Shown here piece by piece: positions 37,664-49,392 of a DNA stretch of 64,000 nt. Origin of the DNA: Onchocerca volvulus (Eukaryota; Nematoda; Chromadorea; Rhabditida; Onchocercidae); contig HG738137.1 in the NCBI GenBank assembly GCA_000499405.2, positions 28,207,756 through 28,271,755 on the forward strand. The letters run 5' to 3'. The position numbers and the translations under genes are program-made. The notes beneath the pieces are model-generated. The model worked only from the letters and a program-made list of their open reading frames with translations. It made no database searches and was not told where the DNA came from. The first letter of the stretch is position 1, and each line of letters begins with the position of its first letter.

Positions 37664-38400
37664 ATTTTTTATTTATTGCTTTCAGAAGTGTATTACTGGT
37701 AGAACGAAAACTATTAATGATTTGAACGATGATAATATACATTGAAAATATCTTTCATAAAAAGGTTTGTTCTTTTTTTCATTTTTCATTATAAAAAATT
37801 ACTTTTTTCTTTCTTATTATTATATATTTTTTAAATTTATGATATTCATTTTAATATTTCATAAAGACTCCCTTTTTTTCAACCTTTTATTTTCTTTTAT
37901 TTTTTAGCTTTTTATGAAATCTAGTTTTCTTCCATTTTTTTTTTTAGCTTTTTACTTTATTTAATTATATACTTTTCTGTTTTATTTTAATTTACTGTGA
38001 AAAAAATGATTTAATAGGTATTTTGTAACTGGTTGGACAATTATTTATTACTTTTGAAATTATTTACTGTTGTTAAATATTCTTTACTGTTTCAGATAAC
38101 TTGTAATTTTTATCTATTGCTTTCAGAAGTGTACTACTGGTAGAACGAAAACTATTAATGATTGGGACGACGATATTATACATTCAAAATATCTTTCAAA
38201 ATAAGTTTTATTCTTTTTTTTTTTTACTTTTTACTATAACTTTTTCTTTTTCACTGTCATATATTTTTTTAAATTTATGATATTCATTTTAATATTTCAT
38301 CAAAATCCCTTTTTTCGACTTTTTTTTTTATTCCTTAGCATTTTATGAAATCTAATTTTCTTCCATTTTTTAAAGCTTTTTGCTTTATTTAATTATAAAA
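37664..38400. repeat. Tandem duplication, period about 441, inside the Helitron
   Basis: Two copies begin near TTGCTTTCAGAAGTGT (37,676 and 38,117) and run through the same sequence blocks, including GGTAGAACGAAAACTATTAATG and GATATTCATTTTAATATTTCAT, differing by scattered changes and poly-T length. Each has an acceptor-like TTTCAG and a short frame, KC[IT]TGRTKTIND. Confidence 0.7.
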
Positions 38401-38524
38401 AATCGATCGGAAATTTCCTCTGTAGAATTAATTCAGCATGTTAAATATTTTTATGGTACTTATTTATTCTAAATTATTACTTATTGTTAATTATTGCTTA
38501 TTATTAATTATTAATTAATTACGA

Positions 38525-38750
38525 TTAGAGAAGTGGGGGGATGAAGGAGAATGAGAGAAAAGAAGGGAAGCGTGTTATTATTATCATTAGAGAAATGGGA
38601 GGAAGAAGGAGGATGAGAGAATAAAAGGAAGGCTAATTGTTATTACTAATGGAGAGATGTGGGGAAGAAGGAGTATGAGAGAAAAAATAAGGCAGGTTAT
38701 GGAGAGATGGGGGAAGAAGAAGAATGAAAGAAAAAAGGAAGGCAGAATCA
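38525..38750. repeat. GA-rich minisatellite inside the Helitron, about four units
   Basis: Units of roughly 50-64 bases starting AGAGA at about 38,526, 38,588, 38,652 and 38,702 share a GGGGAAGAAGGAGNATGAGAGA core and an AAGGAAGGC tail. Strong purine strand bias. The pyrimidine-strand frames here are artefacts of this composition. Confidence 0.7.
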
Positions 38751-38938
38751 ATAAACTCCGTCTCCTCACCTATTTTTAGTTGTAACCTACGTGACACGTG
38801 AAAAAAATAAATAGGTCTATATAAGAGCATGCGCCTACTCGAATGCAAGGTTGTGTCAAATTTTGAAAAAAATCGGTGGAGAACATGAGGAATTCATTGC
38901 GAAGTAACAGGTAGCATTTACATTTTTATTTATATGGA

Positions 38939-40695
38939 TTTTCTGGAAATTTTCTTAGGAACTTTTTTTAATTCATGTTATATTTGATGTGGATTCTTCT
39001 TGGCAACTCCAACAACCTGAAATCTAGAAATAAGATCGTTTACATAGCAGATAAAGTGAAATTAAACCTTTTTATATAAAGTAATGATGTTTATTGATCG
39101 TGTCGAACAATCGGACCCTACCGATCGTAGACCCGTAGCTTTAATCAGTCTATGATAGTCAACATCTACACAAAATATATGTTAAAAATCATGAAATTAT
39201 ACTAGAAGCAAATAATGATGCAGTGTGGCATGTTCTCTAATGTCGAATATTTAAATTCTTAAATGAAAGACACTTAATGACCACACAATCTTTATAATTT
39301 AACGTAACACGAGGGTATTATCATGTCGAAGTGTTTCTAAGTAAATCATATGATTCATCTGCTAAATCATAAATGCTATTCAATTAATTTAGCCGCTTAT
39401 AAGTATCTTTGGTACTCCATCGACAGGGCTGTGAAATCAGTGAGGAGCAGTGGCAAAGAATAGAACTGATGACAGCCGGCTACAATTTCTGATATATCAT
39501 GTTCAGTTTTTCATTGATTTTTCCGGTACTAAAGCTAACTGAAAACAAACGGAATTTCCAAGATAGGAAAAAGCAATTTCAAATGAAAGGTTTGATACAT
39601 ACAATGAAATTTTTACTTTTTATGTTCATTTATGATTGTTTAACAATTTAGCTTTGATGCAGAATCCATCAAAAAAATTTTGATTTCATAAATTCCAGTA
39701 AATTGCAAATTTGAATCGTATTAATGCATCTGATCGAAATGTATTCAGTAAGGAGCCTTAAAAACAAAATCAATATTCGAAATTTCAAAAAGATGAATGA
39801 AGAGATATTTTTTAATTTTATTATTATTTGTAAAATTGATGTCATCCCTCTACATTCAATAGCCAATTTATTTATCAATTACCTATCATTTCATGAACAT
39901 AAGGAAGTTAGACATTTGTGGTAAGCATAAAATTTTTGGTAAGCATTAAAATTTTTAAGATATCTCCAAGAACTGGTAGATACTGCGGAATGAAGAAAAT
40001 AGAGAAGTTATATCTGAAGCGGATTGTTAGTTTGAATTCCTTGTTTATCGAAGCTTAAAAGAGTAAAATGGCTTTTAAAGCTAACTCTATAAAAACTATA
40101 CTTGAACAGTTTGTACAATTTTTTATCCAGCTCATTTGCGAAGCGCAAATGTTTCTGGTGTAGCAATGAAAATCGATAGTTGAGAATATTAAGAATGTCA
40201 AACTCAGCACAAATAATACAGAATCTGTTTTCTTTCAAATCATAATTGACTAATTCTTCCCCACTGATTTTCTTCTACACAATCTATATTAAACGCGATT
40301 GGCTGATTGTTTTCAGTTTATTCTGCATTATATCGCCGTAATTAGTTGAATACGTTTGAAATACTTCTAAGAAGGAAAAGAAATTGCCATAAAAACTAAA
40401 TGAACTCAAAATTGATGTCAATTATGAGCTGACGTGAAATAGTGACTTAAACTTGAAAATAATGACGTCAATGGATGTTGTTACTAATAATAATTACTAT
40501 GAAAGCAGTAAAAGGACTGAAAATCTCTTCTTGCGGCCAATTATTATTGCTTCATAAATATTAATACATTCTCTAAGTGACCTCATTTGACACTTCGGAA
40601 TTCGAACTCGCAACTTTTGGTAACTTGCATTTCAGGCATTAAAATTTCTTCCTTCCTTACTGCACCAAATCTTGCGGAACTTATCTGTTAGAAGA
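38939..40695. other. 5' flank of receptor C
   Basis: Non-coding. Resumes unit B-like sequence directly after the Helitron (38,939-39,658), then unit A-like sequence. Contains the conserved minus-strand frame at 40,008-40,238 and the acceptor-like TTTCAG at about 40,635. Confidence 0.5.
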
Positions 40696-42969
40696 ATGAT
40701 AGCTCGTTCTTTCTACATGATTGTATTATTTCTAATATTAAACGCAACCTGTCAGGACAAAAATACAACAAATAAGTTCGACATAAGAGATGAGCATCAC
40801 AAGGTTGCAAAATACATAGCGATTCTACTTTTTACCATTCTCTTGCTATACAGTATTATTAGTAATATACTAATGGCTATCGCATTATTCTGTGGAGGAA
40901 AAGACAATTCCTACAGTCGCGCATTTGTTCTTATCGCATTACAATTGATTATTTCTAATTTGATATATTTGCTCCCACAAATGTTCGTTATCCTGCCTGA
41001 ATTATTGCAAACTCCAAGCAATCCATACAGTAAGTTGTTTTATCTAAATTCCACAGATATATTTATTTTGAGGTCATTTGCTGAAATTGGTTTAATTAAT
41101 ATTCTTTTAAAGATGATACTGCGAAGAACGAGGGGATTGTTGCTAATAAGAAGTAAATATGCGTTAGATTTCTAAATCTTGCTTATGTGTTAACAGTTTT
41201 CAGTTTGGGATTTTTACTGAGAAACGGAAACTAAAATTTTCATGTCTTATTTATAATAGGTGACGTTTCTATATTGTGATTTCCATATCCATATTTATAT
41301 CATATACCTTTTGGCAGCAAATTTAGAAAACAGAATCAACTGCAATGAAAATCAAAAAATAGAATATTGAAGTGAAAATTTTAAAATATACGTTTCAAAG
41401 CGTCTTTTAGCAAAAGTACTCTCCTCTTTTTTGAATTTTGCTGCATCGAAATATTCGAAAATGCGAACAAAATCATTTGTAAGTGACTAATTTGCTTATG
41501 TTTTAGTGAATCAAACGACATGGATTAATTACAAATTCTCAAGCTTATTTTCATTTTCATATATATCCATGCTGTATTTTTCATTTCTGCTGACATTGAA
41601 TCGCTTTGTGGCGTTTATTTTACCAAAATACAATGCTTTCTTTAAATCGAAAAGACTGTATTTTCTAATCGCTTTCGTGTGGTTGTCAGTTTTAGGTATG
41701 ATTTGTTGAAACTTCTCAAAAAATGGTCAAAACGATTTTTTTCAAATAATAATTGTAATTCTTTAAGTAATTTGTGGAAGAGCGTGCTATCATTCAACAT
41801 TCGTTTAGATCAAATTCCGTAATAATTCTTTGACAGTACTGAATTTTGTTCAGTTCTGCCACTATTGCACAACAGCAACTGCACCGAATTCCGTAAATTC
41901 AGTTTTACTAAAATAGACCGTTTCATACCAACGTTTTTTTAGAATTTGTATCCGTTTTCCAATAACCTTTATCAAATTTATCAGCATTTTAAGCATAATA
42001 GGTTGAATTTTCAGCAATCTCAATCGTCGATTTTTGTTATTGTACTAGAAGATTCCTTATCTGGAACTTGACATGGGAGATAAAATGTGAAGAGCGAAAT
42101 AAAGGAGCAACTATTTGGCAGAGGTTCCTATCTTTCAATGCCGTTTTATTCAATTTTACACAAGCTTTGAGACTAAGCTTTTGAAATTTTTATATAATCA
42201 CTAAACTATAAAACTTCAAACATTAGGCTGAATTTGCATTAAGTCGAAGTATCGGTCGATTTTCAATGATATTTTATGATATTTGACGGTAACCGAAAAT
42301 TTCTAGGTTGCATCTAATGCACAATGTTTTTTAATGATCATTTGCTTATTATATTTTAGCACACGTTTTTATTGGACAATGTTCTTACCCGATATAATGT
42401 TCGTCATGTATGTTGTGATCTTCTACAGTATACGTCGTAAACAACGACTTGCAGCAAATGTCAATCAAAATCAAGGTATCACCAAATTTTTTTATTTTTG
42501 TTTTTTGCATGCCGAGATTGGACATTTCAAATTAGTTTTAAAAAGTTATTATGAAATTCGTCAAATTGTTCATCATTTCTTTTCTATTTTAATCATTTTA
42601 TCGCTAAATTATGAAGAATATTTAGGAATTGGGAGTACGCATGCTGAAAGAAATGAAGTATATCATTATGAATGGCCGGTATTAATTCAGGCTGCATGGA
42701 ACTGCAGTGCATTGGAAATTCGAGCTATTATTTTTAAATTAATAGTACCATTTCTTATTAAAATTTTCGGCGAAGAAATTATTATTCCATTGGGGATTTT
42801 TGTAAATTCCTACGTCATTCTCGTTTGCGCCGTATTGCCGACTGTTCATCTCATTTACAGTAAAGAGGCACATAATATCATAAAACATTTGTTATTTATG
42901 TCATTTCTTGTGCGCTTGAAAAATAAAATCACTATTAATGTAGAACAATTGTGGATATTAATATCCTAA
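40696..42969 (+). CDS. Nematode serpentine (7TM, Srx-like) receptor, copy C, five exons
   Basis: Same gene as copy A, encoding an identical 363-aa protein. Exons 40696-41029, 41507-41695, 42015-42123, 42360-42475, 42626-42969, all GT-AG with matching phases. Introns differ from copy A by about three bases. Features as for A: signal-peptide-like N-terminus, seven hydrophobic segments, LTLNRFVAFILP after TM3. Identity across introns and flanks points to recent duplication or conversion, not to selection on the protein. The two copies cannot be separated by short reads in this interval, so copy number should be treated with care. Confidence 0.8.
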
Positions 42970-43221
42970 AACTATAAGGTATTCTTCTTCAATATAGCTG
43001 CTTTTTATTAACTTTTATGAGCTTAGTTGCGGAATTGTTTCGTTTGTGTATGAATCTGTAAATGATAAAAATTTTTCTATTGTTTGCCAGATTTCATTAC
43101 ACATAATAATTATGTGAAGTATATAATATGGTAGTACATTATCGTATAAATATATATATCATCAGATTATATATTACATTTAAAATTTTTTTTGGAACTT
43201 TGAATCTTCTAATCTTATCTT

Positions 43222-46200
43222 CTATGTAAATAAAAATGTAAATTCCACCTGTTACTCACGCCCGATCTCCGGCAAATTCTCAACCGATTTTTTTCAAATT
43301 TTGACACAACCTTCTACTCCAACCGACCCTCTTTATAAGTAAATATGGTTACGTTTTTTTACGTGTCACGTCCGTGACAACTGAAAATAGGTGAGGAGGT
43401 GGAGTTTATTGGATCCGCCTACCTTTTTTCTGTTCTTTTTTCTCCCATCTTTCTTCTTGAGTAAAAGATACGGCTAGCCTCCGCCTATCTTTTTTCTGCC
43501 ATTCTCCTTTTTCCCCCCATCTCTTTTTCTTCTTCTTGGGTAAAAGATGCGGTTAGCAATAATAATAGAAATTAAACCGGGTTCAATGTGATGAACGTCG
43601 CGGGCCAATAAGTGCGCATCATCATCACGCGCTAACAAAGGCGCTCTTTCTATCATTTTATATTCATTTTATATAGAAATGTCAGCGAGAGCGGTTTAAT
43701 ACTCCGACTTGGTTTTTTTTTAGTTTTTCTTTTAGTCGTTTTCTTCTTTTTTATTTTATAAATTTATCATTAGGTTTGTTTTACTAATATTGTTGATTTT
43801 TTACTGTTGCGTAATAAATAATAATTAATATTAAATGATAAATAATAATAAATAATGATAGCGATAAATTATAATTAATAATACGTTTTTTTTCCCTTTA
43901 ATCGTTTTCTCCTTTTTGATTTTTAAATTTATCATTAGATTTGTTTTACTAATATTGTTGATTTTTTACTACTGTGTAATAAATAATAATTAATAATAAT
44001 GATAAATACTGAAAAATAATAATAATTAATAATAAATAATAAGGAATTTTTTCACTCTGCCCGTTCCGCATCTTCATGAGCGCAGAATTTATTGAACCAC
44101 GCCTTCTTTCTGCATTGACGCCTCTCTGCCGCGTTGCATTCAAATAGGCGCGTGATTTTAAATAAAGTAGGCCATTAGTTTGAGCTTTTAGTTTATTTTT
44201 TGCCTTATGGGGAGTTGAGTTGCGTCACACAAATGTCGGGATCATGATAATGTATAATGAAATGTTTCCTTCAAGCAATTTGTGAATTATCTTTTCTGAT
44301 ATTGGGCTGATATTACTTCTAATATTAGGTCGTGTCTTGGATTCCAATGGATACGTTATTTCCAATAGAAAAGTTCCAATGGATATGTTATTTCAATTTA
44401 AGAGACTGCAATTCCCAGTTTGATAGACGTTTGCGTTCACGCTCAACAAAGCTCAGAGAAATCCTTACAGTTGTGCGGTTTAGATCAATGGGTAAAATTT
44501 ACGAAAAGAGGCAATTCAAAACAAAATCTAACAATAGAAGTCAGAGAGATAATCTTTAAATTGCTTGAACGAAACAATTGATAATACACTATCCTGACGT
44601 CGACATTAGTGCAACGCAACTAAATCCCCCACAAATCAAAAAATAAACGAGTTACATTTCCCACAAAGCAAAAAACAAACGAAAAGCTTGAATTGCTCGC
44701 CTTAATTATTTAAAAACATTTACCCATTGCAATGCAACGCGTATCAAAATTTGAAATCAATTGATGAATATTTAAAAACATGCGCGTATTCGACTGCAAC
44801 TTTGTGTCAAAATTTCAAAGCAATAAGTCAAGGACTTTCCGGTATTTAAGATTTTGAATGTAGATAATGTGCGTGTTTAAAAACTTACGGAGGTTTAAGA
44901 TTTTGAACAGACGAACACTCTTGCTGCGTCAATTATCCTCGAAATTGCGTTGTTGCTGAACTGCTTCATCTGAACTGTTGAATTGTATCGAATTGAATTG
45001 CTCAGGACTGCTGCTATGTTGAATAATTGTGTCCATCTGAGTTGAGCACTAAAAAATCTTGACCTTTTAAATCTTTGTGAGATTTTCCCCTTTGTAGTAA
45101 ACTTGAATTACATCGTGTCGCTTCATGATTGATTGACCTCACTTGCTTATCAATAAATGGGTGATGTTTTGGCGGCAAACATGTTTATCCCTTGGTAACT
45201 GCTGTGTTTAGACAATGTTCAATCAGCCTTTGCTATTGTATAACCGCGATATTGTGTTCTGATATCGTATAAACTCAATAAAGGCTGTTGTTGACTTAGC
45301 GAAATCAAATTGCAAGAGAAATCAATCTCGAAACAATAAGCTACAAACAAACAAGAAGACTCTTTTCCTGAGATCATACAAGTAATTTCTCAACAATCTG
45401 TACCAAGTTCCAATCCCCAATAAAAACCTTTCAAAATAAAGGAATTTTCACCAAGTTTATTAGTTCAAACATTTGGAAGTTAATACTACTGTCAAGATTA
45501 AAATAAGAATTTGGTTTTTTCTCCCGATTTTGATAACATACTACCATTATATTATAATAGAGTTTATGCAATTTTGAAAACTTTCGAAATAATTAATTTT
45601 CATAGTTTTATTTTCTCTTTCATTTTTTATTTTGGTTGTTATATTGTGTCATGAATTTTTCCTTCTTTGAAATGAAGAATTAGCGTTAGTAAAAAAAAAA
45701 GAGTTACGATTTGAATCGAATTGACGAATGCATGGACAATTAGTTTTTATTTTTATTGTTAGTATCACAAATAATTGATTAGAGAGCAATATATAGAACA
45801 AAATATCAAGAAGTAGAAGTTTATAGAATTAAAATTATAATAGCCGAAGATTACCAAGTCGAAGCTTATCAAGTCGAAATTATAATAGTTTACAATAGCC
45901 ACTAGCTTCAATTACAATAATCGAAGTTACTGCAATCGAAGACACCAGCCACGTGCTTCACCAAATTCAATAATCTCTTTTATTCTCGATAAGCGGGTGT
46001 GGCTTATAGAATACAAAAAAGGGAATTACACAGCTTTCTCATGCTGTATAAGAGATTGGTATAAGAAAGTATATACTTTTTGTAATAATTAGCATATCGA
46101 ATGTGAAGAACTTTACATCTTACATGATTATCATATCGGATATTACATGTGAATTGGATAACGATTCAAATAATTTTTTGTAGTGTAAATATTTTTAGAC

Positions 46201-46514
46201 AGAAAAGTTATTTCGGGTTTACACACAGTTACATTTTTTATGGCATGCAATGTAAAATGTATCTTTTTGAAATATATACCGACATTTACAAGTGCACCAC
46301 GTTCTTAGAGTTCAATTCTGGAAAAGAAATTTTTTTTTTTTCCATTCTAAATTTTTTTTTTCACCAAATTTTAACTCAAGTATTTAATTAAACATGAACC
46401 TAAAGGTTAGGGAAAATATTGGCCAAATTATTAGTATGAAGTTAACTCCTCGTCTAACTGGGTGCATAAAATGAAATACAATTCAATCTGTCAAGGCCTA
46501 ATAAACCAAAATAT
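43222..46514. mobile_element. Nested Helitron-like fragments and repeat debris (unit C)
   Basis: Copy of 21,568-24,860 at offset 21,654, with four base differences clustered at about 44,415-44,435 (against 22,761-22,781). Contents are as described for unit A: Helitron-like 5' region, tandem internal duplication, inverted small-element sequence and LTR-like segment. Confidence 0.6.
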
Positions 46515-47809
46515 GAAATAAAATCCAATATATTATGATACCAAAAAATTGTATATTTGCTTTTTTCATTAAGGAAACTCCTTGATCACCTTTCGTTCTA
46601 TCTTAAGTGTTTCATTTCTTTCTTTCTTCTCAACCATGAATTTATAAGTTTATAAAATTCTAAAAAAATCAGTATTTGTGCATGATAAATAATATAAAAA
46701 GACCAGTGTAAAGAATTTAAGTGAGTTGAAGAAAGAATTGCACCACATTTTATTTAATTTATTAACTGCGCTACACATTATTTAACTGATTAAGATTAGG
46801 CAATATATATTGTTACAATGGTTTAAATTAACATATGGAATAAATGTCAAAATAATTTCAAGGATCCTTATTTCTTAGTGATAGGGAGAAAGAGAGATGA
46901 TTTTGTAGCAGACAAATCGTTCGAAGATATATAATCTTAAGGAATATTTTAGAATTTGTCAAATTCCAATTCGTTTCAGCAATAATCAATTAAGTATATT
47001 GTCACAAGTTGGCTTTGATTATCATGAAATTATTGTCGAATTTCTTTCGAAATAATACTAAATATATAACACAATAATCCAAATAATTTTCACGAAATGG
47101 CCGGTAATTAATTGAGCTGTAAAAGATGTTAAAAAAAAAAAATATTTCGGTGAACGGAGACTATGAACTTTCGGCATGAATTTCAAAGTAATCGCACATT
47201 GATTCATACGTCATTTTATCAAACCTTTAGAAATGCAAACATTCAGATTTGGTTCGAAATTTCAAATTAACATGGAGTGAAGTTTTTTAAAAAACTATTG
47301 TGGGAACCAAACTTTCAAGAGGAAACAGTAGAGGACGAGAATTTGATAATAATAGGGGATCTTGAGAATACATCTGGAAACTTTGAATTTTAGATGCTTA
47401 GCTTTTAAGATTATGAGGAAAATTATTCCGTATTAATTAAATATGCAAGAAAACGAACTACCATAACTATTTACGGTTTTTATAATGCCTCGAAAGCAAA
47501 AATAACTTCTGGAAGAGATGGGAGAAATAAAAACGATAAGGAGTTGCTCGCCAGGCAATTTTACAAACATCAATAACTTTCAAAATTTTTCACCTCTTCC
47601 AAATCCATGATTTCTGCTGTAATTGAAGACAAAAAATACACAAATTCAATGGGATAAAAATTTACAATTCAGATTAGCGCTATAATTGACAACTTAATAT
47701 ATTTAATACCTGATGAAGAACTGGCGGTTATTAAGAATAATAAATCAAGAATTGCAATTATTAAGGATAATATCTGCAGAATGATTCGCAAAAGTAACAA
47801 AACAAAATG
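46515..47809. other. Conserved 3' block of unit C and spacer to the TTD14-type gene
   Basis: Identical to unit A up to 46,877, then moderately similar to about 47,530. The remaining 280 bases hold no feature I can name. I found no AATAAA for the minus-strand gene that ends at 47,810. Confidence 0.5.
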
Positions 47810-49345
47810 TTAGCTTCTCTTGCCCATTTTTGCATCTAGATGAGCAATTGTATACATGCTGTATGTTGGATCACTTGTCACTTCTTTTGAAATAGTCATA
47901 AAATCAGGTAATACTAGTTCATCAGTATCACCGATCGGAGCCGTTGTGTAAGTTTCCAGTAACATCAACGGCTTTCCCTCACATGATGGCGGTAATGGTG
48001 AAGTATATGTATCCAAATGATAATACTAGATATTGGATAAAATTAATTTGATTGCTCAAGCAAATAAAACATTGCTTAAAGAACACTTTACTTCAAGTAA
48101 GATTGTCTGTAATATTCATTCTATTTTTCTTTGAAGCACTACTTCTGAATTTTAGGAGAACTGAAACGAGTGCTTAAACATAAATTCAGTACCTAAACTC
48201 AAAAAAATCATTAAAACTTTTTCAGTTCAATAAAATAAACTTTCCAATGAAAGCATATAACAAAAGATTTCCTAATGAAGCTCACCTTATCAACAAATTA
48301 CTTAATTTATCTAGCGATTGTTTTTTATGCTGATCTTCAGCCAATCTAACATGACACTACATATTAGTCAATCTTTAAAGAAGATTGCTTAGTTTTAATT
48401 TGAAAAAAACTGTAAAATTAAAATGAAACATAAAACATGAGCATGCCTGTTTGCCATACATGAAACATCTCCGTTCCTTATTGATCGGGGCTCTCGAACG
48501 ATCTTGCATCTGAATATAACTCATATACTCTCGATAGTTCAGTTGCTTGCGAGTTTCTACTGGTTCTGGACCATCATAGTGCCGAGTTGTTATAGCATAT
48601 GTCGTACGATTATGCTGACTTCTCGAACGTAGCCGAACCTTTAATACAATTTTCACATATTTTAAGAAACAAAAGTTCAATACAACCATAAACGAATATA
48701 TAATGAACATAAGAATTTATCAAAATAAGGATAAAAGGATAAAAAAACGATAGACTTTTCTTTTTCGAACTTCCAAAGAAGGATAAGGTATAATATCTTT
48801 GGAAAAAGGTGCAAAACTGTTACTCATTTCAAAAAATCACAAGAATTCACATATTCTTTTCAGTGATCACCGAACTCCAATGAAAAAACAATCGCATATG
48901 AAAACTGAATCAAATTTTGTCAAAGGGTAGTAAAATTATTCAAGGAACTAGATTAGTTTCTGCAAACTTTTTATGCACTACCTTCGTGAAAAAAAAAAAA
49001 AAAATGAAATTAAACCTGAACATTTTGATCTTCGGTACATAAGTAAGTATGCCGCACCAGGAATACTTCACAACGTGGCATACGCTTCGCATCAAAAGAT
49101 GTAACAAGCCACTTTCTTTTCCTGCAAAATACTAGCATCAATTGTTTGCATCAAATGTGAAAATAACTTCTTTTTTTCAAACTATCATTTTAATCTCATC
49201 TTTGCTTTATGATACTGAATAAAAAAGTCTCTAGATTTCATTTCTCTATATTACTGATACCAACATTGTGAGATAAGGATAAATATGATCACATGTAGGT
49301 TATATATTTTCGATTTAGAATGGTACGAATGGCAAAGTCATGTTA

Positions 49346-49392
<47 letters not shown>

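Larger units (their letters stand above)
36021..38938 (-). mobile_element. Non-autonomous Helitron with both ends defined
   Basis: Read on minus, it starts A|TCCATATAAATAAAAATG at 38,938 and ends in a 9-bp stem (one mismatch) with a 5-base loop (36,031-36,053), six bases before CTAG|T. These are the canonical Helitron features: 5' TC, 3' hairpin, CTRR, insertion between A and T, no target duplication. Removing 36,021-38,938 restores continuity with unit B at 27,963|27,964, which is the empty site. It carries a truncated N-terminal reading frame, subterminal inverted copies of its own 5' region (36,060-36,200), a 441-base tandem duplication and a GA-rich minisatellite. No Rep/helicase frame is intact. 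Confidence 0.88.
35730..47530 (+). repeat. Array unit C, containing a Helitron insertion
   Basis: The left part (35,730-36,020 and 38,939-39,658) matches unit B. 39,659-46,877 is nearly identical to unit A. 46,878-47,530 is older homology to 25,224-25,880. The unit ends about 280 bases from the 3' end of the TTD14-type gene. Confidence 0.8.

Noticed and set aside
38587..38848. Hydrophobic minus-strand frames near 38.6-38.8 kb
   Set aside because: Direct translation of the GA/CT minisatellite inside the Helitron.
44332..44559. 75-codon frame in unit C
   Set aside because: It begins at GTG, is interrupted by stops in the near-identical unit A copy, and has no recognisable domain.
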